Notes: generated by a model from the letters alone, not told the origin. A DNA stretch of 64,000 nt from Candidula unifasciata (GCA_905116865.2 CAJHNH020004646.1:526746-590745), one strand, 5' to 3'. Counted from the first letter of the stretch, positions 10,891 through 21,879 are shown. Numbers and translations are program-made.

Positions 10891-11478
10891 AGTTATATTA
10901 GGGCCCCATAGTGTCGTGTGCTAATCACGCACCAATATTAAATTTTGAAAATAACTGGGTTAGATGTTCTTGCGCACTGTCATGTTGTAAGGAGATTATT
11001 TCCAAGGGGTATTCAGAGCTGACCAGTCGAAGAAGCATGAGGTGTGTGGTCGAGTTCTGTGCATCTCAGCAGAGGATTTACCCTAGATACCATTGTAACT
11101 AACAGCCTGTCGTACTGAGGCATTAATCGACGTGTCTGTGCAGGCAGCAATTATTAAAATAAGGTACGCAGTTGCGTACCAGCTTTTCTTCTTGATTTTA
11201 TAAAGTAATTGCACTGTTCTTGCATGTCAGCATTTCTGGTACATATATGACGTTGCAGAATCGTTATAGAGTGTTTAGGGTCAAGACGGTGATCCTATAA
11301 CTGCTGGCAGATGTGACTGTTATCTTCTTCAAGAGCTGGTGTGATTGGCTGATTTAGTTTCTATTGAATTTTAGCGAGTTTGCTTTTGACTTATCATGTT
11401 TGCACACGTCATCGGAATGGGACATGTGTTAATACACTATGGTACGGTCTTGTTAGGTAATTATATTATATCCTCAAG
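10891..11478. other. unannotated sequence with a short palindrome
   Basis: Nothing coding recognised. A compact palindrome ggtacgcagttgcgtacc (8-bp arms, 2-base centre) lies at 11163-11180. Confidence 0.5.
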
Positions 11479-11782
11479 TTAAAGGTAAAGGTAAAGTCGG
11501 GCGATGTGAACCAGCGTCATTGCACACGGTTATTAACCATAAGTGCTCTGCCACCAGTACGGACAGCTGATAACAAACTATCCGTCTGTGTCGCCGTCCG
11601 CACGTAACACTGTAGCTACAGCGACGTTCCTCCATTTACTCCAGAGCGTTAACTCTAGTACCCATTACCTAGAGGCTGGGTGAACCCCAGGATCCGTTAG
11701 GTTTCGAACACAGACCGTGGACTGCAGCGAGTTGCAGCTGGACTTGAAAGCGAGTCTCCTATCGACTGCAATAACGAGGCTC
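11479..11782 (-). repeat. tRNA-derived SINE family E
   Basis: Near full length on the minus strand. The right end is the head (gagcctcgttattgcagtcg, then ataggagactcgctttcaag), with box B tgtgttcgaaacc. The body has ctgtagctacagtgtt and cgtgcggacggcgacacag. The 3' end is gactttacctttaccttt. It matches 53401-53662 but keeps about 35 extra bases near 11515-11550 that resemble the family F tail. Confidence 0.8.
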
Positions 11783-12134
11783 TTTTTCTTTAAGTTGATT
11801 TTACTTTGCTCATTTGTCCCCAGTGGCATTTTGGCGTTTCAGATTGTTCCCGATGGGCCTTTTCTAAATGTTCACGGCGTAAAATCATATCTTTTATAAC
11901 CCCAGACATCGTTTCGGATTGAGCTAGCTTTGTGTCCACACTGCGTTGACTCACTAACATCCAAACTGATCGCCACGGGCATCACTAAGACTTGCCTCAC
12001 GCACTGTCACAGGAATCCACACGCTTCATATAGACTGGTTAGGAAGTAGCTAATGAAAGTAGATCTCTATATACAACAATAAGAAAGACATAAACACTGT
12101 TATTTGGCCACACAATGAGAAGAGAGACATTGTA
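11783..12134. other. unannotated sequence
   Basis: No feature recognised. Confidence 0.45.
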
Positions 12135-12335
12135 GAACATCGTGACAACTGGAAAGAACAATGGAAAAAAGGTGTAGAGGCAGAAAAAGAGAGATGATGC
12201 TGGATGGGCTGAATCGAAAGCATGGAAGGATATCATCTCAAGTGCTATTCCAGGCAACCAGGGATAGTGATCTGTGGAGATGCATGAGCGCACACGCCAG
12301 TTGGCAGGGCACATGATGGTGAGGAAGTAATAGTA
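12135..12335 (+). pseudogene. LINE 3'-end fragment (element M)
   Basis: Translates as RCRGRKREMMLDGLNRKHG, then ISSQVLFQATRDSDLWRCM and a final short stretch ending near aggcacatgatggtg. This is the post-RT C-terminus of an EN-RT type non-LTR element. The same ending appears at 26322-26520, where the frame is intact, and at 48565-48770. The 3' terminus is TGATG-like in all three. Everything upstream is lost to 5' truncation. Confidence 0.65.
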
Positions 12336-12679
12336 AAAAAGGTGTTATAGTAACAATTGGAACACAACAGAAGAATGGAACAGAAACAGTGCGAAATCGT
12401 TACTGATATTGAACTTACCTTCTTGATCAGAGTTGATAGTATCCTTACTTGGGCCAGGTTAGTCTTTCGAGCAGCTGGACCATATCAGGTCGCGACAAGC
12501 CTGCAAGAGACAAAATATCAAAGAATGCAGGCAAATTCTAATAATCGTCTTTTTATAAAAGCACGTCAGACATATGGAAACAGGACTTCGCAGCGTCTAA
12601 TACACAACAAGACTGAGTTGTGTCAGCAGCGTTTGCAATTCTGGCAGTTTCCTAGACTGGAGTGCTTCAAGTACTGATT

Positions 12680-13384
12680 TAGCATCTGTCAGAATTACCA
12701 CATACTGTGAGCTAAGATTGGTATTTAGCAGTTTCTATGTTGCTATCTTGATAGCTTGAGTTTCTGCTTCATAGTTATGGCAGTAATTTCCGGTTGGTAC
12801 GCTGGACTTATCCCTAGTACCATCTGGGAATTCGATGTACACTTCAGCACCACCATTTCTAACTGCACTTTCTGCGGACCCATCTGTATAGACTCTGACC
12901 CATTGTTCTTGTGTGTATTCTTCATCTATATAACTGAGGTGGCCATTCTGCGTTGTACACTATCTTGCTCTTTCTTGTCAAATATCCCTTTTACATTTGT
13001 CTGGATTTGTACTGTTAGTTTGCATTTTTCTCTTTATGGGGTTTGTTCAGGAATACTTTTAAGTGGGCAACCAATTTCTGGAAGGTCAGGAGTTTGTCTA
13101 CATATTCTTTTCGCTTGGTATATAAAGCTGCTTCTTTTTAACCGTCCCAAGGCTAGGTTCTTAAATCTATTTTCCATCGGGTGATCTGGCATACTGAGGA
13201 ACTTTTCAGCTTGTATTTGCAACTTTGTATCTCTGCGTTCTCTCAGTGCCTGTGTTTTCCCAGCTTTCTCTATTTCTAATATGGGGGTTGATTTCATCCT
13301 TCCTGTGATGACTCTGAGCGCTTTATTTTGCACTTTGCCAACTCCTTTAATGTGGTACTAGATGCTGAACACCATGCAGTACGT
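12680..13384 (-). pseudogene. LINE RT C-terminus plus RNase H remnant
   Basis: On the minus strand, from 13333, the frame reads QNKALRVITGRMKSTPILEI, RRDTKLQIQAEKFLSMPDHP and LGRLKRSSFIYQAKR, the linker between RT and RNase H of RNase H-bearing non-LTR elements. After frameshifts, the RNase H domain appears at about 12920-12680: TDGSAE, EVYIEFPDGT, NYEAETQAIKIA and ILTDAKSVLEALQSRKL, so the D, E and D catalytic positions can be traced. The frame is broken by stops, and no WIPGH block was found further on. Dead copy. Confidence 0.8.
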
Positions 13385-13520
13385 CAGTATTTCTTCTCTT
13401 CTTTGTCCAGGATATTCTTAAAATCTGTCTACGGCGTTTCAGCTTAATAATCCCCTTTTCCTTCCTAAGGACTAGGAGGTAGTCTACGACTCACATCCGT
13501 ATGTTGCTACAGGGAAGACG
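13385..13520 (-). pseudogene. second LINE RT fragment, abutting
   Basis: On minus, frames read VATYGCES and, downstream, LKRRRQILRISWTKKRRN. This matches the RT C-terminal block (a Y-G-x-E-[ST] motif, then L-R-I-S-W) of a different EN-RT family from its neighbour. The junction near 13385 joins two unrelated LINE families, so one inserted in or next to the other. Confidence 0.55.
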
Positions 13521-14146
13521 CATGCTTGTCGCATGAAAGCCCACACCCCTCAAGTCTTGAACCTACCCACATCTTGAATACCTATATGTAAATGGGTTAG
13601 TTTCAGATCTTGGACTTTCCTGATAAGGTAAATAGTCCTTCTTTTGTACTTATGTGTCAATATATCGGGTTAAGTACTCCGTTCTATCCTAATTCTCTTG
13701 GAAATGGCCTATAATTAAATTTAGTCATATAGTGAAGCCAAATTCAATTGGCCTAGCTACCGCTTCGGACGTTGAAAAATCCTCTCCCGCCTATAGCTGT
13801 AGAGACGCTTAGATTTAGGACTCATCCTTGACTGAGCTTCCAGACTGAATAGACGGCATTCTGCCTGATCTGTCTATCTGATTACCTCTGTTTAAATCAC
13901 TTATTTACCCGGGAACGTCAATGAGCATAGGTAAGTACATTGTAGATTAATAGTACTGAATCATTTGACCCTGCTGCTGAGGCTATGTGAAGCAACAAGA
14001 CGTAGCTGTCAAACCATTCAAGCTGCAAGAGAGTGCGAAACCATAGCGTTCACCTACAGACCGAGGAAATTTCTCTCCTCATACTCCCTCAATGGGTTCC
14101 AGACAGCTTAGACATTACGTATCCATTTTATAATAGGATTTGTTCA
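13521..14146. other. unannotated sequence
   Basis: No recognised coding remnant, tRNA boxes or known repeat. Confidence 0.5.
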
Positions 14147-14149
14147 CAT

Positions 14150-14206
<57 letters not shown>

Positions 14207-14254
14207 CTATATATATATATATATATATAGTTATATATAGTTATATATATATAG

Positions 14255-14310
<56 letters not shown>
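14147..14310. repeat. (AT)n microsatellite
   Basis: AT array with several atagtt interruptions in the middle (14203-14257). It lies directly beside the 3' end of a SINE G copy. Confidence 0.97.
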
Positions 14311-14312
<2 letters not shown>

Positions 14313-14500
14313 AGAAACCATGAGTTCTTAATCCTTTGGCTCGGTTCTATGGATATCGCAAACCTTCGGCCTTGATTCTATGACAGATACTGTAAATCTG
14401 GCAGAAATGTGGCTTTTCTGCCTACCACAGGGCGTGAACTCCGAACCACAAGGAGTTCGTCACTCGGTCGTCGCGAAGTCAGGTTTAGCCAGCTGAGCTA
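14311..14500 (-). repeat. tRNA-derived SINE family G
   Basis: Near full length on minus. Head at the right: box A-like tagctcagctggctaaacct. Box B-like gttcggagttcacgcc. Body ctgccagatttacagtatct, then gcgatatccatagaaccgag. The AAAC tail is replaced by the AT array, and another short AT tract flanks the head. Confidence 0.8.
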
Positions 14501-15217
14501 ATATATATATATATATACGCACACATACATATGCACCCTTTAACTAGAGAGAAACTGGCAGGGCATGTCAGTCCGTGTCGATTATTTCTCATGGGGTCAT
14601 GCTATTTTTAGTAACAGGTGTCCTCCCTGACAAAATGGAAACAGGGCAATATCTGTGAGAGCGTGAGAACGTTGTCTGGTGTTTCTGATGCTAGTAAGTT
14701 TTCCATATACATATATTCTTGTATTCGTGGTTTACTTGTGTGAGGATAAGTAACATATTATGGAAAGTATATCCCTCTGTAGATTGGCATATGCAGACTA
14801 TCGCTGTCATTAGCAGCATTAGACAGAAAATTTTTCTTTTCTTACCTCACTGCTACCAATGGTGATCGTGGGGTTGTTACAGACTTGATCGGTCTATAAA
14901 AGCCTAGAACACACAGATGAGCTAAAATATTGTAGAAAGATGGATAGGTGGTGAACATGATATGGTGTTCGGTGATTGCTAACTCGTGTTTTCCTCTTTG
15001 TCACAGGATGTTACTAATATATGGAGGCCAGGTCAACGATCAGTATGTTAACACACATTAAGCGTTACCAGCATACAGCCTGCAGTATTAGGGATCTTCA
15101 ATGAACACCTTACTCATGTCTATGCACCATTGTCAAGTGTTACATGAGACGACAGATGTTAACTGTCCCTGTATGATCACCATCAGCTTGTGCTTTTAAC
15201 CCAGGGACTTTTTGTGT
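14501..15217. other. unannotated sequence
   Basis: AT tract at 14500-14516. No other feature recognised. Confidence 0.5.
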
Positions 15218-15660
15218 GATCATCATCATCATCATCATCATCAGTTCTCGTTATGCATAGTGGCACATGAGGCTTCAGAGACGACTTACCATGCTTTCCT
15301 GTCCTGTGCAATCTTCAGTGCAGTTTTCCACGTCAAAGATGCCGCATTCAGGTCACTTTCCATCGTTCGTCTCCACGTTATTTTTGGGCGCCCCTGTTTT
15401 CTCTTTCCCTCTGGTGTCCATGTGAGAGCTGTTTTGGCAGGTATATCAGAATTCATTCTCATAACATGGCCAAGCCATTTCCATCTTCTCTTGGTAATAA
15501 TACTGTCTAAAGTTTCTTGGTTTGTGACTTGAAGTAGTTTAGTGTTTGAGATTGTATCTGGCCAGAAAATTTTGATAATTCTACGAAGACATGTGTGGTG
15601 GAAGGTGGACAGCTTGTGTACATCCTTTTTGGTCATTCTCCAGCATATTGTGTGGTCATG
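15218..15660 (-). pseudogene. RTE-like LINE 3' end with TGA tail
   Basis: 5'-truncated copy of a non-LTR retrotransposon on the minus strand. From about 15655 the frame runs unbroken for over 110 codons: CWRMTKKDVHKLSTFHHTCL, RRIIKIFWPDTISN, TKRRWKWLGHVMRM, then GKRKQGRPKITWRRTMESDL, LTWKTALKIAQDRKAW and stop. This is the C-terminal post-RT region of RTE-type EN-RT proteins. After the stop and about 45 bases, the copy ends in eight TGA units (15218-15242 as ATC). A short tandem-repeat tail is usual for RTE-clade elements. This is the best-preserved LINE C-terminus in the window, so probably one of the younger insertions. Confidence 0.85.
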
Positions 15661-17234
15661 CTGTCAACAAATGTAACGACCAGAGGGTAGCATAGAGTCT
15701 AGTCTAGAACATTTAATATATCACGGACCCTTCTCCCGTGAACATGCTAGTCAATGCCATAAACACTATATTGTGGTAAACGCTATACATTAAAGATTTT
15801 TACCAACTCTAGTGATGGTGAACATTGTGTTTATTATTGAATTCACAAGACTTTGTATCTGCTCAAGGCCCAATGTTAGAAAAACCGGCTCGTCAGATGA
15901 ACAGGACGTCCTGGACAGATAAGCTGTGGTTGCCAGCAATTGCCCCTAATGCTAATACAAAGTGCCAGTTACCTAGGACCAAAATTATACAGTTTGGCAA
16001 TGATGATACTGGCTGCTGCCAGGGACAAACCATTAGTCCATCTTGAGTAAACATTCTTTGCTTCCCTAGATAGATTACTGTGCCTTGCTAAATTCATTCC
16101 TTTACATTCTTACTTGTGTTGCACTGATTAAACTATGTTCTGTTATTTTATATTCTGTGGTTAGTGTCCATCCTTTACAGTGCTTTGGCTGTCTAGAGTA
16201 ACTGTTGTATTGTTATAATTCATATTATACTGTGGTGATGAGACTAGCATAGGACTACTATCTAGTCTGGAAAAGTGAGTCCAAATTGCGACTAGGAATA
16301 TTTACGAGGTCTGTGGTGGCATAATTTAAGTCGCCTCACCTCTGAAGTAGGTTGCATTTTTGTTAGAACTGCGCGATACCGCCTAGACCATTGCGAGCCA
16401 ACATCTCAACACTAAAACTTCTTCAGAGTGTCTTTTGGTTTATGAGGGGAAACCCTAACATAGACATGTGATATGACAATGCTATCAAAATTTTGATTTT
16501 CCTGTTAATGCTGAACATATCCGTTTAATGCTGTTTAATCTTTGCATTGCTACGGCCATCGTCTTTTTATTTCTATCAAAAATTATTCACTGCTATTTAT
16601 TACAGAACCAAGATATTCAAAGTTTGTGACATTTTCAATTTATTCACCATTTTTTGTTATATTTTGGGTGATAGCCAGTTTTTGTCTGCGGACATTTGTT
16701 TCGTTTTATTTAAATTCAAGAATAGGTTTTGATCTTTACGGTGTTATTTTACAGACATAATTAAATTTTCTATTCCCTTTACATTCTCACGGGAAAGTTT
16801 GTTTTTTCCCCTTGCATGAGCCTCTATTTTTATACTGACGTTAATGTTTTGTACATACATAATATTTAGACGGCCATGTTTATCGAAACTGAGGCTTTCT
16901 TTGATATTTTCCTCACTTGTATAATTCTAGTTAAGTAACAAAACATATTTTACAATGCCGAAGTAAATAGAGGTATGATAGAAGATAAAGTCGTTTCTGC
17001 GTCTGTTTATCATTGGGGTGTAAGAGCCTGCACATGTTACAATTGTTCATGCTGTACGTTTCAATGAATCAGTGTCATGGTTCTGTTTAAGTTCAAGTTT
17101 TAATTTCTTCAGCGTCAATAATTTTTTATCTTACAACATTCTGTATATTGCTTGTTTAATAACTCATTTGTCAAAACTATCAGTTTTCCTTTAATTCCTC
17201 CTCGCTCAACATTCGTATATGTAGAAAGAACTTA
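15661..17234. other. unannotated sequence, about 1.6 kb
   Basis: AT-rich single-copy-looking DNA with no recognised repeat or coding motif. Overlapping short frames at 16542-16760 are hydrophobic and Phe-rich, as expected from T-rich sequence, and match nothing I know. Confidence 0.45.
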
Positions 17235-17520
17235 TCTTCTCTAGCCCGCCGTGAGAATGTCTGCACGGCAACTGCCGATCTGTTGGTGACTTCTGCTACA
17301 ATCCACGATGAACTGCATTTCTAATGTCGGACTGTTTGTGTTAGCACTTCGGATGGCTACAGTACGCTTTTAATGTGTGTATGCTAGATATGCTGAGACA
17401 GCATCCTGTCAATCTTTCAACAAGTGACTGTGATACAAATGTTGTGTGTTTTTCGTTGGCACAGAAGCGGAGCAACTATGGGTTGACCCGTTTGCTATGA
17501 AGCTGAAACAAAGACTACCG
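17235..17520. repeat. repeat family J
   Basis: Aligns with 21880-22170. Shared blocks include gatgaactgcatttctaatg against gatgagctgcatttttagtg, a gtctgtttgt-type block, and ggcacagaagcggagcaac ... tgacccgt against the equivalent in the second copy. On minus both copies translate to a common ANTN[SR]PTL.MQ.I peptide, hinting at an old element-encoded ORF that I cannot identify. Confidence 0.55.
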
Positions 17521-17554
17521 GACTACCAGGGCATTTTTGTTCTTTTCTGTGGGG

Positions 17555-18145
17555 ATGAAATAGAATGCTCAATTATGACAAGAAACCAAGCAAGATAATA
17601 TATCCAATTTATAACAAAGTGTCGCTGGAACTACATCGGCCATGCTCTAAATAGATAAGACAAGAACCCCCCCCCCCTTTTTTCCCCTTTTTTTTCACAA
17701 AGAAGTCCTCATATGGACACTGGATGGGAAAACAAAACGAGGAAGACCAAGAGCGACAGTGTGTAGAACCATCGTCACAAAAAGTTCAGCCATTGGTCTT
17801 ACTAACACCCACACCTTAAGGTTAGCTTGTTGCGTATCTTTTACAGGACGTTGCAGAACCAACCCAACAGCCCCTGGCTGTTTCGTGGGTTTTCTAGGCG
17901 AATTTACGTCTAATAGTTGGCCATTGCTTACTGGGCGGTCGGCTTTCCTGATACTACTTTCGAAACCAACGCAAGGTACATGGCCTGCAGCTGGGATCGA
18001 ACCCGGCATCCCAGCATTACGAAGCGTTCGCATCGACTTAGCCACAGAGCCGACTCCCACACATAAAACAGGCAGCAATAAACAGCTAGACATGGAGAAC
18101 CATGACCCCTGCCCTATGCGCTGTCCTAGGCTCAAGAGGAAAGAC
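17555..18145 (+). pseudogene. RTE-like LINE remnant split by a SINE
   Basis: Left part (17555-17790): frames read CRWNYIGHALNR, then, after a C/T-rich insertion at 17668-17697, HKEVLIWTLDGKTKRGRPRA and CRTIVTK, the RTE-type C-terminal region. A SINE D (17821-18057, minus) interrupts it. After it, 18090-18145 resumes with WRTMTPALCAVLGSRGK, compatible with the terminal part of the same protein. Both SINE flanks carry cccacac, a plausible target duplication. Several frameshifts; nonfunctional. Confidence 0.65.
17821..18057 (-). repeat. tRNA-derived SINE family D, full length
   Basis: Minus-strand head at the right: tcggctctgtggctaagtcg (box A tggctaagtcg), with box B gggttcgatccc. Body gcgttggtttcgaaagtagt, cagtaagcaatggccaacta and cagccaggggctgttggg. 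The 3' end is ctgcaacgtcctgtaaaaga, tacgcaacaagctaac. Other copies: 24437, 24893, 36086 (minus), 36209, 59344 (minus), 61692. Confidence 0.9.
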
Positions 18146-18443
18146 TAACAGCTGAGATATAACTCAACATCGGCAGCAATGTCTAAGTGCACTATAACTG
18201 GTAATGTATCTATACATTAGTCCTCACAGCAGACACTGCCGTCACTTTGAGATGCCAGGTTAGCTTCCGGTTGTGGAAACTGTATCCTTCGATTTTGAAG
18301 TTTAGGATTATTTCTGTCTGTACTTCTGATCCTTAAATCTTGAGTGCTAATTAATGCATACCAACTTGTTTATAACGTTTTTAATTTCAAAGTGTGGCGC
18401 GGTGATTTCGGTCACAGGCATGAGGGGAAGTTTTTTTTTTTTT
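18146..18443. other. unannotated sequence
   Basis: No recognised feature. A 17-T run at about 18430 precedes the family A copy. Confidence 0.5.
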
Positions 18444-18605
18444 TTTATCGATCACCGGCTGTGAATTCCAGTGGAAGGTCCCGGTTAATCGTCCGCTTGG
18501 ACTTTTGGCTTTCACCTGGACCTGATTTTTGCGTGTACAACCGTTTTTCATTTCCCTGCCTCATGGGCAGCTGTACTCCGACTTCGAAGGAAGACGTCAG
18601 GCCTA
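18444..18605 (+). repeat. dispersed repeat family A
   Basis: Blocks tcaccggctgtgaattccag (18451), cgtccgcttggacttttggc, tttttgcgtgtacaaccgtt and cagctgtactccgacttcga (18569) are close to the copy at 36905. It lies just outside the left arm of the large palindrome. Confidence 0.85.
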
Positions 18606-18644
18606 TTTCTAGGTTGACTGTGGCCATTGTTTTGTGTGGGTCGA

Positions 18645-20650
18645 GACGTTGCCTGATTTGTGTGGTGTCCACTTTGTCTCCTTCTCCGCAGGTAATGCCC
18701 TCGGAGTACCCCTCTGGGGCAGCCCCCTGTGGAACAGTTAGCCCTCAAGGGAAGGCAGGGGCAGATCATGGGCATTCTCCGCCATCCAAGGAGGCTTCCA
18801 TGCATGCAGAGCCGGCACATGGCGCTCTGGTTCTGGGCTCACCCAAGGAATCGTCACGTCCTGCACATGCCTGCTTAACCTCACAACCGTATCAGGCCTC
18901 CCGCTCGACAGGGGCTGCGCCCTCTAGAAGTCAGCGGGGAGCAGCCCGTGGGTTTTGGACTTTTGTGACCACACAGATAGGTACATTCTTTTTTTTTCTT
19001 CGCACGTTAGATTTCTTTGACGAGCAGTTAGCCCGACATAATTTTACATCCTGCATCAGGCATATCGTTATCCGTTTTGTCCCAACACTCGGGCGAGTGG
19101 GGTCTTTGGGTGTGGACATTCGGTCTTTTTCAGTTCAATACAAATTTTGATGGTCAGATTTTGATCTGTATGATCTAGTTTTGTCGGACAATTAGGTTTA
19201 GCCGTCCGATGGATGGTTGCTGTTGTGGTGTACCTCAGCGCGGTGACGACGACACTGAGGGTTAACCGAGGATGTACATGAATGGCCAGCCTATGGATGG
19301 TTGCTGTTGTGGTGTACCTCAGCGCGGTGACGACGACACTGAGGGTTAACAGAGGATGTGCAGTGAACAATGTTCTCTTTACTCCGCAGTCTTTTAACCA
19401 AGGGTTGTAATTTTGGTTGTACGTTTGGCAAACCTACTCATGTTCCTAATGAGTTTTGATAACATTTTTCACCCAAGCGTTTGCGGGCGGGCTGATGAGA
19501 GCCACAAGGACACATCACCTCTGGGGGCCGCCGAACTCCGAGATCCCCTGACAGCTCTGTTAATGCTCATTTGAGACATTATCCGTGGCGCACGACGAGG
19601 ACGTGCTGTAGGGGTCTTGCGTGAGGTTCCGCACAACCAGGATAGTTAAGGACTGGCGCCCGAGTGACTCCTGTTGCACGTCCCCGTCGTGCGCCACGGA
19701 TATTGTCTCAAATGAGCATTAACAGAGTTGGCAGGGGATCTCGGAGCTGGCGGCCCCTAGAGGTGTAGAGTCCTTTCTGGCTCTCACCAGCCCGCCCCCA
19801 AACGCATGGGTGAAAAGTAACAAAACTCAAGGACTGCTTGCTAAATGTACCATCAAATGACAACTCTTGGTTAAAACTCGGGAGCGAATGGAAAACTGTG
19901 CTGCTGAGACTCAACCCTGACCGAGAGATTTACCCGCAGCCAAGACGAGTAACATCTCTTGTGGGCGACTTCTCGCAGCAAGATCCCACCTACGTACATC
20001 CTCTGTCAATCCTCAGTGTCGTCGTCACCGCGCTGAGGTACACCATGGCAGCAACTATTCATATGCTGGCTTGAAAACAATGTCCGACAAAGTTACACCC
20101 CACGGCACACATGCAAGCTCAAAGTCCGACGATCATAACTCGTACCGATTAGGAAAATTCTGAATGTCCGTATCCACTGGTCCAACTCGCCCGAGTGTTG
20201 GGACCAAACAGGTGAAGCCACGCCTGTCGCATTTTGCTTCCCCATTCTGTCGTGCTAAGGGCACAGCTGAAACAACGTTAAAGGTGTCTAACGTAAGATG
20301 AAAAAGAATGTACCTATTTGTGTGGCCACAAACGTCCTAGACCTGCGGGCTGCTCCCAGCTGATCTCCGGAGAGCGCAGCCTTGTAGCGCGGGAAGCTCA
20401 ATACACGGTTGTGAGGTTAAGCAGTCATGGGCAGGACGTGACGATTCCTTGGGTGAGCTCAGAACCAGAGCATCATGTGTCGGCTCTGCATTTATGGAAG
20501 CCTCCTTGGATGGCGGGGAATGCCCATGATCTGCCCCTGCCTTCCCTTGAGGGCTGAAAACTCTACATAGAGCTGCCTTAAGTACGACATACCAGGGGCC
20601 ACACCTGTTGAAGGTCAAAGAGGACACCACACAAATAAGGCAACATCTCG
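18645..20650. repeat. giant imperfect palindrome (fold-back), arms about 1 kb
   Basis: The left arm (about 18645-19605) is the reverse complement of the right arm (19676-20650), with a 70-base spacer and a centre near 19640. The innermost 45 bp of each arm (19562-19605 and 19676-19720) differ at only about two positions. Farther out, paired blocks include ggcattctccgccatccaag (18769) against cttggatggcggggaatgcc (about 20508), and cactcgggcgagt against actcgcccgagtg. Divergence and indels rise outward. The right arm ends at the N gap, so the outer end there is hidden. GC content is higher than its surroundings. It could be a foldback or long-TIR DNA transposon; I recognise no transposase. Confidence 0.85.
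19211..19360. repeat. 84-bp tandem duplication in the left arm
   Basis: The block beginning ggatggttgctgttgtggtg recurs at 19211 and 19295, both continuing tacctcagcgcggtgacgac. The mirrored position in the right arm (19998-20074) has a single copy, so the duplication postdates the palindrome. Confidence 0.9.
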
Positions 20651-21500
20651 NNNNNNNNNNNNNNNNNNNNNNNNNNNNNNNNNNNNNNNNNNNNNNNNNN
20701 NNNNNNNNNNNNNNNNNNNNNNNNNNNNNNNNNNNNNNNNNNNNNNNNNNNNNNNNNNNNNNNNNNNNNNNNNNNNNNNNNNNNNNNNNNNNNNNNNNNN
20801 NNNNNNNNNNNNNNNNNNNNNNNNNNNNNNNNNNNNNNNNNNNNNNNNNNNNNNNNNNNNNNNNNNNNNNNNNNNNNNNNNNNNNNNNNNNNNNNNNNNN
20901 NNNNNNNNNNNNNNNNNNNNNNNNNNNNNNNNNNNNNNNNNNNNNNNNNNNNNNNNNNNNNNNNNNNNNNNNNNNNNNNNNNNNNNNNNNNNNNNNNNNN
21001 NNNNNNNNNNNNNNNNNNNNNNNNNNNNNNNNNNNNNNNNNNNNNNNNNNNNNNNNNNNNNNNNNNNNNNNNNNNNNNNNNNNNNNNNNNNNNNNNNNNN
21101 NNNNNNNNNNNNNNNNNNNNNNNNNNNNNNNNNNNNNNNNNNNNNNNNNNNNNNNNNNNNNNNNNNNNNNNNNNNNNNNNNNNNNNNNNNNNNNNNNNNN
21201 NNNNNNNNNNNNNNNNNNNNNNNNNNNNNNNNNNNNNNNNNNNNNNNNNNNNNNNNNNNNNNNNNNNNNNNNNNNNNNNNNNNNNNNNNNNNNNNNNNNN
21301 NNNNNNNNNNNNNNNNNNNNNNNNNNNNNNNNNNNNNNNNNNNNNNNNNNNNNNNNNNNNNNNNNNNNNNNNNNNNNNNNNNNNNNNNNNNNNNNNNNNN
21401 NNNNNNNNNNNNNNNNNNNNNNNNNNNNNNNNNNNNNNNNNNNNNNNNNNNNNNNNNNNNNNNNNNNNNNNNNNNNNNNNNNNNNNNNNNNNNNNNNNNN
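20651..21500. other. assembly gap (850 N)
   Basis: Run of N from 20651 to 21500. It hides the outer end of the palindrome's right arm. Any open frame drawn across it is meaningless. Confidence 1.
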
Positions 21501-21559
21501 GTTCATCGTAAACGGTGTCGTTATTCTTAAAATGAAATTCATTATATCATAGTAAGAGC

Positions 21560-21690
21560 CATAATGGTTAGAAGAATGTAATTAATTGAGGGCATCGATA
21601 ATGTGAGAAGAGTCAGGCGTCGATCACCACAGCAGTGGATACATGATATCAAAAGACTACAGCCTAATATGGCGACTAGGCGGTAGTGTT
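21560..21690 (+). pseudogene. LINE 3'-end fragment
   Basis: Reads IEGIDNVRRVRRRSPQQWIH followed by DIKRLQPNMATRR and stop. This resembles the R-R-x-P-x-x-W-I-x-D-I-K stretch near the C-terminus of EN-RT type LINE proteins. Too short to place in a family. Confidence 0.45.
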
Positions 21691-21879
21691 GGGTTTTTTC
21701 TGCTTGCTTCTGACTATAGTTATGTGTTACATCTTTATCTACATAGACTGTCTAGATATAGTTCCATCGCCCAGCCACTGAGCTGACTGCGCGGCGCAAC
21801 ATTAAGCTGCGAATTTCATTTGGAAATCTTGTCAGCTGTTTTCAGCGTGGTTTGTGTTCTAAACTGCAGATACAGAAAA

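Noticed and set aside
12756..13184. 142-codon hydrophobic plus-strand frame resembling a membrane protein
   Set aside because: Antisense of the LINE RNase H remnant, whose minus-strand motifs are clear.
18344..19150. 268-codon plus-strand frame
   Set aside because: Spans a family A copy and the palindrome's left arm. Similar peptides appear in the right arm only because the DNA is inverted there. No domain recognised.
20337..21552. Long frames of 314 and 401 codons
   Set aside because: Mostly N; the real parts belong to the palindrome's right arm and a short flank.
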